Source: Leclercia sp. S52 (GTDB lineage: Bacteria > Pseudomonadota > Gammaproteobacteria > Enterobacterales > Enterobacteriaceae). From it: a DNA stretch of 64,000 nt. Position numbers and translations under genes: made by a program. Numbering within the stretch: the first letter of the stretch is position 1; every line of letters starts with the position of its first letter. Below are positions 55,426-64,000 of this stretch, one piece after another. Under the pieces are notes generated by a model. It saw only the letters and a program-made list of their open reading frames with translations, was not told the DNA's origin and made no database searches. Location: positions 1,302,001 through 1,366,000 of the forward strand of contig NZ_CP152474.1 of the NCBI RefSeq assembly GCF_039727615.1, in the 5' to 3' direction.

Positions 55426-58233
55426 ATGCAGAACGGCGCAATGAAAGCCTGGCTGGACTCTTCCTTCCTCTCTGGTGCAAACCAAAGCTGGATCGAACAG
55501 CTCTATGAAGACTTCTTAACCGACCCTGACTCAGTGGACGCTAACTGGCGTTCGATGTTCCAGCAGTTACCTGGAACAGGAGTCAAACCGGATCAATTTC
55601 ATTCCAAAACACGTGATTATTTCCGTCGTCTGGCGAAGGATGCCTCACGTTACTCTTCCGCCATCTCCGACCCTGACACCAATGCAAAGCAGGTTAAAGT
55701 CCTGCAGCTGATTAACGCCTACCGTTTCCGTGGCCACCAGCATGCGAATCTGGATCCGCTGGGGCTGTGGCAGCAGGAGCGTGTGGCGGACCTCGATCCG
55801 GCTTATCACGATCTCACCGAAGCTGATTTCCAGGAAACCTTCAACGTGGGTTCTTTCGCCATTGGCAAAGACACGATGAAGCTGGGCGAGCTGCTGACTG
55901 CACTCAAGCAGACCTACTGCGGCTCTATCGGTGCGGAATATATGCACATCACCTCAACCGAAGAGAAACGCTGGATCCAGCAGCGCATTGAATCGGTTGC
56001 CGGTAAATCCACCTTCAATGCCGACGAGAAAAAACGCTTCCTGAGCGAACTGACCGCCGCAGAAGGGCTGGAGCGCTACCTCGGTGCCAAATTCCCGGGT
56101 GCAAAACGCTTCTCGCTGGAAGGCGGCGATGCGCTGGTGCCGATGCTGAAAGAGCTGATCCGCCATGCGGGCAACAGCGGTACCCGCGAAGTGGTACTGG
56201 GCATGGCGCACCGTGGTCGTCTGAACGTCCTGATCAACGTGCTGGGTAAAAAGCCGCAGGATCTGTTCGACGAATTCGCGGGCAAACATAAAGAACACCT
56301 CGGTACCGGTGACGTGAAGTACCACATGGGCTTCTCATCGGATATCGAAACCAAAGGCGGCCTGGTCCACATGGCGCTGGCGTTCAACCCGTCGCACCTG
56401 GAGATCGTGAGCCCGGTCGTTATCGGTTCCGTGCGCGCGCGTCTGGATCGTCTGGACGAGCCGAGCAGCAACAAAGTACTGCCAATCACCATTCACGGCG
56501 ATGCGGCGATCACCGGTCAGGGCGTGGTTCAGGAAACCCTGAACATGTCCAAAGCACGTGGTTACGAAGTGGGCGGTACCGTTCGCATCGTGATTAATAA
56601 CCAGGTGGGCTTCACCACGTCTAACCCGCTGGATGCGCGCTCTACGCCGTACTGCACCGACATCGGTAAGATGGTTCAGGCGCCAATTTTCCACGTGAAT
56701 GCGGATGACCCGGAAGCCGTGGCCTTCGTTACCCGCCTGGCGCTGGACTTCCGTAACACCTTCAAGCGCGACGTACTGATCGACCTGTTCTGCTACCGCC
56801 GCCATGGTCACAACGAAGCGGATGAGCCAAGTGCAACCCAGCCGCTGATGTACCAGAAAATCAAAAAGCATCCGACCCCGCGCAAAATCTATGCTGACAA
56901 GCTGGAAGGCGAGAAAGTGGTTACGCTGGAAGATGCCACCGAGATGGTCAATCTCTACCGTGATGCGCTGGATGCCGGCGAATGCGTGGTGAAAGAGCTG
57001 CGTCCGATGAACATGCACTCCTTTACCTGGTCGCCGTACCTCAACCACGAGTGGGATGAGAGCTACCCGAACAAGGTCGAGATGAAGCGTCTGCAGGAGC
57101 TGGCTAAACGCATCAGCACCGTACCCGAAGCGATCGAGATGCAGTCCCGCGTACAGAAAATCTACTCTGACCGTCAGTCAATGGCGGCTGGCGAGAAGCT
57201 GTTCGACTGGGGTGGTGCAGAAAACCTGGCCTACGCGACCCTGGTTGACGAAGGCATTCCGGTCCGCCTGTCCGGTGAAGATGCCGGCCGTGGCACCTTC
57301 TTCCACCGTCACGCGGTGATCCATAACCAGACCAACGGTTCCACCTACACCCCGCTGCAGCACGTGCATAACGGTCAGGGCCAGTTCAAGGTCTGGGACT
57401 CCGTGCTGTCTGAAGAAGCGGTCCTGGCGTTCGAATACGGTTACGCCACCGCAGAACCACGCACCCTGACCATCTGGGAAGCGCAGTTCGGTGACTTCGC
57501 CAACGGTGCGCAGGTGGTTATCGACCAGTTCATCTCTTCTGGCGAACAGAAGTGGGGCCGTATGTGTGGCCTGGTGATGCTGCTGCCACACGGCTACGAA
57601 GGGCAGGGTCCGGAGCACTCCTCCGCGCGTCTGGAGCGTTATCTGCAACTCTGCGCCGAGCAGAACATGCAGGTTTGTGTTCCGTCCACCCCGGCACAGG
57701 TTTACCACATGCTGCGTCGTCAGGCGCTGCGCGGGATGCGTCGTCCGCTGGTCGTTATGTCACCGAAATCGCTGCTGCGTCACCCGCTGGCGGTCTCCAC
57801 GCTGGACGAGCTGGCGAACGGCACCTTCCTGCCGGCGATTGGCGAGATTGACGAGCTGGATCCGCAGGCAGTGAAACGTGTGGTGATGTGTTCTGGTAAG
57901 GTTTACTACGACCTGCTGGAACAGCGCCGTAAGAACGATCAGAAAGATGTCGCCATCGTGCGTATCGAACAGCTTTATCCGTTCCCGCATCAGGCGATGC
58001 AGGAAGTGCTGAAACAATATGCTCACGTACATGATTTTGTCTGGTGCCAGGAAGAGCCGCTTAACCAGGGCGCATGGTACTGCAGCCAGCATCATTTCCG
58101 TGAAGTGATTCCATTTGGGTCTGCCCTGCGTTATGCAGGTCGCCCGGCCTCCGCCTCTCCGGCGGTAGGGTATATATCCGTTCACCAGAAGCAGCAACAA
58201 GATCTGGTCAATGACGCGCTGAACGTCGATTAA
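55426..58233 (+). CDS. sucA: 2-oxoglutarate dehydrogenase E1 component SucA
   Basis: 935-aa thiamine-diphosphate dehydrogenase that decarboxylates 2-oxoglutarate and transfers succinyl to SucB. The N-terminal SucB-binding segment ([18 protein letters not shown]) is followed by the ThDP region ([36 protein letters not shown]) and the transketolase pyrimidine domain ([18 protein letters not shown]). Length matches E. coli (933). It begins 242 bases after sdhB and is probably read both from Psdh and from an internal promoter. Confidence 0.98.
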   Translation: MQNGAMKAWLDSSFLSGANQSWIEQLYEDFLTDPDSVDANWRSMFQQLPGTGVKPDQFHSKTRDYFRRLAKDASRYSSAISDPDTNAKQVKVLQLINAYRFRGHQHANLDPLGLWQQERVADLDPAYHDLTEADFQETFNVGSFAIGKDTMKLGELLTALKQTYCGSIGAEYMHITSTEEKRWIQQRIESVAGKSTFNADEKKRFLSELTAAEGLERYLGAKFPGAKRFSLEGGDALVPMLKELIRHAGNSGTREVVLGMAHRGRLNVLINVLGKKPQDLFDEFAGKHKEHLGTGDVKYHMGFSSDIETKGGLVHMALAFNPSHLEIVSPVVIGSVRARLDRLDEPSSNKVLPITIHGDAAITGQGVVQETLNMSKARGYEVGGTVRIVINNQVGFTTSNPLDARSTPYCTDIGKMVQAPIFHVNADDPEAVAFVTRLALDFRNTFKRDVLIDLFCYRRHGHNEADEPSATQPLMYQKIKKHPTPRKIYADKLEGEKVVTLEDATEMVNLYRDALDAGECVVKELRPMNMHSFTWSPYLNHEWDESYPNKVEMKRLQELAKRISTVPEAIEMQSRVQKIYSDRQSMAAGEKLFDWGGAENLAYATLVDEGIPVRLSGEDAGRGTFFHRHAVIHNQTNGSTYTPLQHVHNGQGQFKVWDSVLSEEAVLAFEYGYATAEPRTLTIWEAQFGDFANGAQVVIDQFISSGEQKWGRMCGLVMLLPHGYEGQGPEHSSARLERYLQLCAEQNMQVCVPSTPAQVYHMLRRQALRGMRRPLVVMSPKSLLRHPLAVSTLDELANGTFLPAIGEIDELDPQAVKRVVMCSGKVYYDLLEQRRKNDQKDVAIVRIEQLYPFPHQAMQEVLKQYAHVHDFVWCQEEPLNQGAWYCSQHHFREVIPFGSALRYAGRPASASPAVGYISVHQKQQQDLVNDALNVD

Positions 58234-58247
58234 TTAAAGGATACATA

Positions 58248-59474
58248 ATGAGTAGCGTAGATATTCTTGTTCCCGACCTGCCTGAGTCCGTAGCAGATGC
58301 GACCGTCGCCACCTGGCACAAAAAACCTGGCGATGCCGTTAAGCGCGATGAAGTGCTGGTAGAAATCGAAACTGACAAAGTGGTACTGGAAGTACCGGCA
58401 TCGGCGGATGGTATTCTGGATGCAGTGCTGGAAGATGAAGGCACAACCGTGACCTCTCGCCAGATCCTGGGTCGCCTGCGCGAAGGCAACAGCGCGGGTA
58501 AAGAGTCCAGCGCGAAATCAGATGAGAAAGCTTCTACTCCAGCCCAGCGCCAGCAGGCCTCTCTGGAAGAGCAGACTAACGACGCGCTCAGCCCGGCGAT
58601 CCGTCGCCTGCTGGCTGAACACAGCCTCGACCCGGCAGCCATCAAAGGCACCGGCGTGGGTGGTCGTCTGACTCGCGAAGATATTGATAAGCATCTGGCA
58701 AAAGGGCCGTCTGACGCGAAAGCAGAAGCCAAAGCCCCTGCAGCGGCACCGGCAGCACAGCCTGCACTGGGCGCACGTAGCGAAAAACGCGTGCCGATGA
58801 CCCGCCTGCGTAAACGCGTGGCCGAGCGTCTGCTGGAAGCGAAAAACTCTACCGCGATGCTGACCACCTTCAACGAAGTAAACATGAAGCCAATCATGGA
58901 CCTGCGTAAGCAGTACGGTGACGCGTTTGAAAAACGTCACGGTATCCGTCTGGGCTTTATGTCCTTCTACGTGAAGGCGGTTGTTGAAGCGCTGAAACGC
59001 TACCCGGAAGTGAACGCGTCTATCGATGGCGATGATGTGGTCTATCACAACTACTTCGATGTGAGCATGGCCGTTTCTACCCCACGCGGCCTGGTGACCC
59101 CGGTTCTGCGCGATGTAGACACCCTGGGCATGGCTGATATCGAGAAGAACATCAAAGAACTGGCAGTGAAAGGCCGTGACGGCAAGCTGACCGTAGATGA
59201 CCTGACCGGCGGTAACTTCACTATTACCAACGGCGGCGTATTCGGCTCGCTGATGTCTACTCCGATCATCAACCCACCGCAGAGCGCGATCCTTGGCATG
59301 CACGCCATCAAAGATCGTCCGATGGCGGTTGACGGTAAAGTTGAGATCCTGCCGATGATGTACCTGGCGCTCTCCTACGATCACCGTCTGATCGACGGCC
59401 GCGAGTCCGTGGGCTTCCTGGTCGCCATTAAAGAGCTGCTGGAAGATCCAACCCGTCTGCTGCTGGACGTTTAG
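58248..59474 (+). CDS. sucB: Dihydrolipoyllysine succinyltransferase SucB (E2)
   Basis: 408-aa core of the 2-oxoglutarate dehydrogenase complex. The lipoyl domain holds the modified Lys in [13 protein letters not shown] (about residue 44). A linker precedes the peripheral subunit-binding domain ([19 protein letters not shown]). A second Ala/Pro linker leads to the catalytic domain with [12 protein letters not shown]. Fourteen bases after sucA. Confidence 0.98.
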   Translation: MSSVDILVPDLPESVADATVATWHKKPGDAVKRDEVLVEIETDKVVLEVPASADGILDAVLEDEGTTVTSRQILGRLREGNSAGKESSAKSDEKASTPAQRQQASLEEQTNDALSPAIRRLLAEHSLDPAAIKGTGVGGRLTREDIDKHLAKGPSDAKAEAKAPAAAPAAQPALGARSEKRVPMTRLRKRVAERLLEAKNSTAMLTTFNEVNMKPIMDLRKQYGDAFEKRHGIRLGFMSFYVKAVVEALKRYPEVNASIDGDDVVYHNYFDVSMAVSTPRGLVTPVLRDVDTLGMADIEKNIKELAVKGRDGKLTVDDLTGGNFTITNGGVFGSLMSTPIINPPQSAILGMHAIKDRPMAVDGKVEILPMMYLALSYDHRLIDGRESVGFLVAIKELLEDPTRLLLDV

Positions 59475-59488
59475 TTTTTAGCCGTACT

Positions 59489-59514
59489 GCCCGGCGGCGC
59501 TTTGCCTGCCGGGC
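59489..59514. repeat. REP element between sucB and sucC
   Basis: Single palindrome GCCCGGCGGCGCTTTGCCTGCCGGGC within the 87-base sucB-sucC gap, separating the dehydrogenase from the ligase cistrons. Confidence 0.75.
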
Positions 59515-59561
59515 CTACAAAAGCATGACCTAACGATTACCCTGAAGGATGGATAGAACAC

Positions 59562-60728
59562 ATGAACTTACATGAATATCAGGCAAAACAGCTGTTTGCC
59601 CGGTATGGCTTGCCGGCTCCGGTGGGTTATGCCTGCAATACCCCTCGTGAAGCAGAAGAAGCCGCATCTAAAATCGGCGCCGGTCCTTGGGTAGTGAAAT
59701 GTCAGGTTCACGCTGGCGGCCGCGGTAAAGCGGGCGGTGTGAAAGTTGTTAACAGTAAAGAAGAGATTCGTGCGTTTGCGGAGCACTGGCTGGGCAAACG
59801 TCTGGTGACCTACCAGACAGACGCGAGCGGCCAGCCGGTTAACCAGATCCTGGTTGAAGCGGCGACCGACATTGCAAAAGAACTGTACCTTGGTGCCGTG
59901 GTAGACCGTAGCTCCCGTCGCGTGGTGTTCATGGCCTCTACCGAAGGCGGCGTGGAAATCGAAAAAGTGGCGGAAGAGACCCCGCACCTGATCCACAAAG
60001 TCGCTATCGATCCGCTGGCAGGCCCAATGCCTTACCAGGGACGCGAGCTGGCATTCAAACTGGGTCTGGAAGGTAAACTGGTGCAGCAATTCACCAAGAT
60101 CTTCATGGGTCTGGCTAACATCTTCCTGGAGCGCGATCTGGCGCTGATCGAAATCAACCCGCTGGTGATCACTAAGCAGGGCGACCTGATCTGCCTCGAT
60201 GGCAAACTGGGCGCTGACGGCAACGCACTGTTCCGCCAGGCCGATCTGCGCGAAATGCGCGACCAGTCTCAGGAAGATCCACGTGAAGCGCAGGCTGCAC
60301 AGTGGGAACTGAACTACGTTGCACTCGATGGCAACATCGGCTGCATGGTTAACGGTGCGGGCCTGGCAATGGGCACCATGGACATCGTTAAGCTGCACGG
60401 CGGCGAGCCGGCAAACTTCCTCGACGTGGGCGGCGGCGCGACCAAAGAGCGCGTGACCGAAGCCTTCAAAATCATTCTCTCTGACGACAACGTAAAAGCG
60501 GTTCTGGTGAACATCTTCGGCGGCATCGTACGTTGCGACCTGATCGCAGACGGTATCATCGGTGCGGTAGAAGAAGTGGGCGTTAACGTCCCGGTTGTTG
60601 TCCGTCTGGAAGGCAACAACGCCGAACTCGGCGCGAAAAAACTGGCTGACAGCGGCCTGAATATTATTGCAGCGAAAAGTCTGACGGATGCCGCTCAGCA
60701 GGTAGTTGCCGCAGTGGAGGGGAAATAA
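59562..60728 (+). CDS. sucC: Succinyl-CoA synthetase beta subunit SucC
   Basis: 388-aa ATP-grasp subunit binding nucleotide and succinate. [20 protein letters not shown] opens the domain; [12 protein letters not shown] is the nucleotide loop, LIEINPLVI the metal site, and the C-terminal CoA-ligase-like domain holds [15 protein letters not shown]. The stop overlaps the sucD start by one base (TAATG). Confidence 0.98.
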   Translation: MNLHEYQAKQLFARYGLPAPVGYACNTPREAEEAASKIGAGPWVVKCQVHAGGRGKAGGVKVVNSKEEIRAFAEHWLGKRLVTYQTDASGQPVNQILVEAATDIAKELYLGAVVDRSSRRVVFMASTEGGVEIEKVAEETPHLIHKVAIDPLAGPMPYQGRELAFKLGLEGKLVQQFTKIFMGLANIFLERDLALIEINPLVITKQGDLICLDGKLGADGNALFRQADLREMRDQSQEDPREAQAAQWELNYVALDGNIGCMVNGAGLAMGTMDIVKLHGGEPANFLDVGGGATKERVTEAFKIILSDDNVKAVLVNIFGGIVRCDLIADGIIGAVEEVGVNVPVVVRLEGNNAELGAKKLADSGLNIIAAKSLTDAAQQVVAAVEGK

Positions 60729-61597
60729 TGTCCGTTTTAATTAATAAAGATACCAAGGTCATCTGCCAGGGCTTCACCGGTAGCCAGGGTTCATTCCACT
60801 CTGAGCAGGCGATTGCCTACGGTACGCAGATGGTTGGCGGCGTAACGCCAGGTAAAGGCGGCACCACCCACCTGGGCCTGCCGGTGTTCAACACCGTGCG
60901 TGAAGCGGTAGAAGCGACTGGCGCGACCGCCACCGTGATCTACGTTCCGGCCCCGTTCTGCAAAGATTCCATTCTGGAAGCCATCGATGCAGGCATCAAA
61001 CTGATCATCACCATCACCGAAGGCATCCCGACCCTGGATATGCTGACTGTGAAAGTGAAGCTGGACGAAGCGGGCGTGCGCATGATCGGGCCAAACTGCC
61101 CGGGCGTGATCACCCCAGGCGAATGCAAAATCGGCATCATGCCGGGCCACATTCACAAGCCGGGCAAAGTGGGCATCGTCTCCCGTTCCGGTACCCTGAC
61201 CTATGAAGCGGTTAAGCAGACCACCGACTACGGTTTCGGCCAGTCCACCTGTGTGGGCATCGGCGGCGACCCAATCCCGGGCTCTAACTTTATCGACATC
61301 CTGAAGCTGTTCCAGGAAGACCCGCAGACTGAAGCGATCGTGATGATCGGTGAAATCGGCGGTAGCGCGGAAGAAGAAGCGGCTGCTTACATCAAAGATC
61401 ACGTGACCAAGCCGGTTGTTGGCTATATCGCGGGTGTGACTGCGCCGAAAGGCAAGCGTATGGGCCACGCAGGCGCCATCATCGCGGGCGGCAAAGGGAC
61501 TGCGGATGAGAAATTCGCGGCGCTGGAAGCAGCAGGCGTGAAAACCGTACGCAGCCTGGCTGACATCGGTGAAGCACTGAAATCCATCATTAAGTAA
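60728..61597 (+). CDS. sucD: Succinyl-CoA synthetase alpha subunit SucD
   Basis: 289-aa subunit with a CoA-binding Rossmann domain ([17 protein letters not shown]) and the phosphorylated catalytic His in [19 protein letters not shown] (about 246). Coupled to sucC. Its 3' untranslated region carries the SdhX RNA. Confidence 0.98.
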   Translation: MSVLINKDTKVICQGFTGSQGSFHSEQAIAYGTQMVGGVTPGKGGTTHLGLPVFNTVREAVEATGATATVIYVPAPFCKDSILEAIDAGIKLIITITEGIPTLDMLTVKVKLDEAGVRMIGPNCPGVITPGECKIGIMPGHIHKPGKVGIVSRSGTLTYEAVKQTTDYGFGQSTCVGIGGDPIPGSNFIDILKLFQEDPQTEAIVMIGEIGGSAEEEAAAYIKDHVTKPVVGYIAGVTAPKGKRMGHAGAIIAGGKGTADEKFAALEAAGVKTVRSLADIGEALKSIIK

Positions 61598-61685
61598 ATC
61601 CTCTCTGCTCCCCGTGCGGGGAGCTTTGACATAATAAATGTCCGTTTCGACATGGTTGGCCATCGTAAGATGGCCTTTTTTATTT
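61598..61685 (+). ncRNA. sdhX: SdhX (RybD) sRNA from the sdh-suc 3' UTR
   Basis: After sucD come a hairpin (GCTCCCC/GGGGAGC, 61607-61624), a single-stranded AU-rich stretch, then an intrinsic terminator (GGCCATC/GATGGCC, 61658-61675, with Ts). In E. coli and Salmonella the 3' end of the sdhCDAB-sucABCD mRNA is cleaved by RNase E to give SdhX, which pairs with ackA and other mRNAs. Architecture and position agree; the 5' end of the mature form is approximate. Confidence 0.65.
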
Positions 61686-62330
61686 TTGAGATATACAAAA
61701 TGATAACCATGTGGTGTTAATTTAAAGCGGGCTAAAAGTAAATTAATTGTTATTAAATTATCCCGCTATCCATTCTCTGAATAAATGTGGCGAAGTGACA
61801 ATGCTTCATGTCCTGGGGTTTATTAAAATTCCCGGCGCGCCACAGGTTAATTTAAATCACCTTTATTGATATTACAGCGCAGATTCAATAACTATTAGCC
61901 CATGACGTCAACATAAAATTAACAAAAAAGTCATCAGATTCACCATCAAGAAACACCTTTAACACGGCCAATCAATATTGATTTATATCAATATTTAATG
62001 CCTGGAAAAGGGCATCAAAAAGCGTTAAATTGCTCCCGATCAATCTGGTCGAAAAGTGGTAAATTCGCTATATATTGATCACCGTCGTAAAACGTAAAAC
62101 ACTTTCAATAAAAACCTGTTTATTGTAAGGGTTTTGCAGCGTAATATATTTGCGGGATCAATTTCGGGTTTTTATTAACGTATCTGTAACCTTTCATCAT
62201 GGCTTTTTCCTCCTGGGAAGATTAAGTTACGAAGAAAGGAAGCTGATAATTATTTGTATTGGGGCATGTGTGTGGATCTTTTCTAACGGATCCACTCCCG
62301 GAGTCTTCATGCGATGAGCAAGGAGTCATG
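61686..62330. promoter_or_regulatory. cydAB regulatory region
   Basis: About 645 AT-rich bases with no gene. In E. coli K-12 mngRAB lies between sucD and cydA; here there is none. The known E. coli cyd promoter region carries ArcA and FNR sites and several transcription starts, and the TTTATTAA/GTTAA-rich tracts here fit ArcA-P binding. The translation start is preceded by AAGGAG. Confidence 0.6.
61978..61991. promoter_or_regulatory. FNR box upstream of cydA
   Basis: TTGAT-TTAT-ATCAA is a perfect match to the FNR consensus TTGAT-N4-ATCAA. A second, weaker half-match TTGATCACCGTCGT follows at about 62076-62089. FNR represses cydAB in strict anoxia in E. coli. Confidence 0.8.
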
Positions 62331-63932
62331 ATGTTAGATATAGTCGAACTGTCGCGCTTACAGTTTGCCTTGACCGCGATGTACCACTTCCTGTTTGTGC
62401 CACTGACGCTCGGTATGGCGTTCCTGCTGGCCATTATGGAGACGGTCTACGTCCTTTCCGGCAAACAGATTTATAAAGATATGACCAAGTTCTGGGGCAA
62501 GTTGTTTGGTATCAACTTTGCGCTGGGCGTGGCCACCGGTCTGACCATGGAGTTCCAGTTCGGGACTAACTGGTCTTACTATTCCCACTATGTCGGGGAT
62601 ATCTTCGGTGCGCCGCTGGCCATTGAAGGTCTGATGGCCTTCTTCCTCGAATCCACCTTTGTAGGTCTGTTCTTCTTTGGCTGGGATCGTCTGGGTAAAG
62701 TGCAGCATATGGCTGTCACCTGGCTGGTTGCGTTAGGCTCTAACCTGTCCGCGCTGTGGATCCTGGTGGCCAACGGCTGGATGCAGAACCCTATCGCGTC
62801 TGATTTTAACTTCGAAACCATGCGTATGGAGATGGTCAGCTTCTCCGAGCTGGTGCTGAACCCGGTTGCTCAGGTGAAATTTGTTCACACCGTGGCGTCT
62901 GGCTATGTCTGCGGCGCGATGTTCGTGCTGGGCATCAGCTCCTACTACATGCTGCGTGGTCGTGACTTCGCCTTTGCCAAGCGCTCCTTCGCCATCGCGG
63001 CGAGCTTCGGTATGGCGGCTATCCTCTCCGTAATCGTTCTGGGTGATGAATCCGGCTACGAGATGGGTGACGTGCAGAAAACCAAACTGGCAGCGATCGA
63101 AGCAGAGTGGGAAACCCAACCGGCTCCGGCAGCGTTCACCCTGTTTGGTATTCCCGATCAGGATGCCCAGGAAAACCACTTTGCTATTCAGATCCCTTAT
63201 GCGTTGGGCATCATCGCCACCCGCTCTGTGGATACGCCGGTTATCGGCCTGAAAGATCTGCTGGTGCAGCATGAAGAGCGTATCCGTAACGGGATGAAAG
63301 CTTACTCCCTGCTGGAGCAGCTGCGTTCCGGCTCTACCGATCAGTCCGTTCGCGATCAGTTCAACAACGTGAAAAAAGACCTCGGTTACGGCCTGCTGCT
63401 GAAACGCTATACCCCGAACGTCTCTGACGCGACGGAAGAGCAGATTCAGATGGCGACCAAAGACTCGATTCCACGCGTTGCGCCGCTGTACTTCGCGTTC
63501 CGTATCATGGTTGGCTGCGGCATCATCATGCTGTTGATCATTGCTGCCTCCTTCTGGTCGGTGATTCGTAACCGTATCGGTCAGCGTAAATGGCTGCTGC
63601 GTGCTGCGCTGTACGGCATGCCACTGCCGTGGATCGCCATCGAATCCGGCTGGTTTGTTGCGGAATACGGCCGTCAGCCGTGGGCTATCGGTGAGGTGCT
63701 GCCAACCGCGGTAGCGAACTCATCCCTGACCGCCGGGGATCTGATTTTCTCCATGCTGCTGATTTGTGGTCTGTATACCCTGTTCCTGGTGGCTGAACTG
63801 TTCCTGATGTTCAAGTTTGCGCGCCTTGGCCCAAGCAGCCTGAAAACCGGTCGCTACCACTATGAGCAGTCAACCGTTGCTTCTCAGTCCCACTACGAGC
63901 AGTCCACCGTGACTACTCAGCCGGCACGGTAA
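62331..63932 (+). CDS. cydA: Cytochrome bd-I ubiquinol oxidase subunit I CydA
   Basis: 533-aa inner-membrane subunit carrying hemes b558, b595 and d; oxidises ubiquinol at low oxygen. The heme ligand His19 is in [12 protein letters not shown]. The quinol Q-loop (about 240-330), [11 protein letters not shown] and the C-terminal helices [20 protein letters not shown] (seen as [16 protein letters not shown]) are present. It is 11 residues longer than E. coli because the C-terminal tail is duplicated ([11 protein letters not shown] then [11 protein letters not shown]). Start ATG at 62331 after AAGGAG. Confidence 0.97.
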   Translation: MLDIVELSRLQFALTAMYHFLFVPLTLGMAFLLAIMETVYVLSGKQIYKDMTKFWGKLFGINFALGVATGLTMEFQFGTNWSYYSHYVGDIFGAPLAIEGLMAFFLESTFVGLFFFGWDRLGKVQHMAVTWLVALGSNLSALWILVANGWMQNPIASDFNFETMRMEMVSFSELVLNPVAQVKFVHTVASGYVCGAMFVLGISSYYMLRGRDFAFAKRSFAIAASFGMAAILSVIVLGDESGYEMGDVQKTKLAAIEAEWETQPAPAAFTLFGIPDQDAQENHFAIQIPYALGIIATRSVDTPVIGLKDLLVQHEERIRNGMKAYSLLEQLRSGSTDQSVRDQFNNVKKDLGYGLLLKRYTPNVSDATEEQIQMATKDSIPRVAPLYFAFRIMVGCGIIMLLIIAASFWSVIRNRIGQRKWLLRAALYGMPLPWIAIESGWFVAEYGRQPWAIGEVLPTAVANSSLTAGDLIFSMLLICGLYTLFLVAELFLMFKFARLGPSSLKTGRYHYEQSTVASQSHYEQSTVTTQPAR

Positions 63933-63947
63933 GACAGGAGTCGTCAA

Positions 63948-64000
63948 ATGATCGATTATGAAGTATTGCGTTTTATCTGGTGGCTGCTGGTCGGGATCTT
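63948..64000 (+). CDS. cydB: Cytochrome bd-I ubiquinol oxidase subunit II CydB (partial, 5' end)
   Basis: The first 17 codons, MIDYEVLRFIWWLLVGI, match the start of CydB; the gene runs off the window end. GACAGGAG lies upstream of the ATG, 15 bases after cydA. Confidence 0.93.
   Translation, partial: MIDYEVLRFIWWLLVGI

Overview
This window is a chromosomal segment of an Enterobacteriaceae bacterium, most like the Enterobacter/Leclercia/Lelliottia/Kluyvera group. Proteins are near-identical to Escherichia/Salmonella orthologues, and the gene order follows the classic glt - lnt - miaB - tRNA cluster - asnB - nag - glnS - fur - seqA - pgm - kdp - phr - gltA - sdh - suc - cyd block. Several genes found in E. 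coli K-12 at this locus are absent (ybgA, dtpD, mngRAB). I see no prophage, insertion sequence, CRISPR array or integrative element; almost all of it is vertically inherited core genome.

Layout. 0-3.3 kb: glutamate/aspartate ABC transporter gltIJKL (minus), with the SroC sRNA between gltI and gltJ. 3.6-9.3 kb: miaB-ybeZ-ybeY-corC-lnt operon (minus). 9.4-10.6 kb: ubiF (plus, frameshifted). 10.7-11.4 kb: seven tRNA genes in one minus-strand transcript. 11.6-13.3 kb: asnB. 13.5-19.9 kb: the divergent nagBACD / nagE amino-sugar regulon with CRP and NagC sites. 20.1-24.0 kb: glnS and the chitoporin operon chiPQ. 24.1-25.4 kb: fldA-uof-fur. 25.5-29.1 kb: ybfE, ybfF, seqA-pgm. 29.2-33.1 kb: speFL-speF-potE, acid-inducible ornithine decarboxylation. 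33.4-41.1 kb: kdpFABCDE potassium uptake system. 41.4-43.7 kb: ybfA, an orphan small ORF and phr. 43.7-49.9 kb: ybgI-pxpBCA-DUF969-DUF979-pcp-nei. 50.0-61.7 kb: gltA divergent from sdhCDAB-sucABCD with the 3' SdhX RNA, giving most of the TCA cycle. 62.3-64.0 kb: cydA and the first codons of cydB.

Most striking observation. Seven genes contain eight +1 shifts, every one a single extra base inside a homopolymer of six or seven: gltJ, ubiF, potE, kdpD (two), kdpB, kdpA and phr. Removing one base from each run restores a full-length protein of the expected size. All have the same sign and sequence context, and they would disable ubiquinone synthesis, K+ uptake and photolyase together. Systematic sequencing error is therefore the first explanation; a hypermutable or decaying lineage is the second.

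The best candidate for an under-described system is the pcp / DUF969-DUF979 / PxpABC cluster. It looks like a complete pyroglutamate pathway: Pcp releases 5-oxoproline from peptides, the two membrane proteins may transport it, and PxpABC hydrolyses it to glutamate. Several elements too short for ordinary gene calling were found by reading the sequence: SpeFL (34 aa), Uof (28 aa), KdpF (29 aa), a ChiX pairing site, a GcvB target and a 35-aa orphan ORF.
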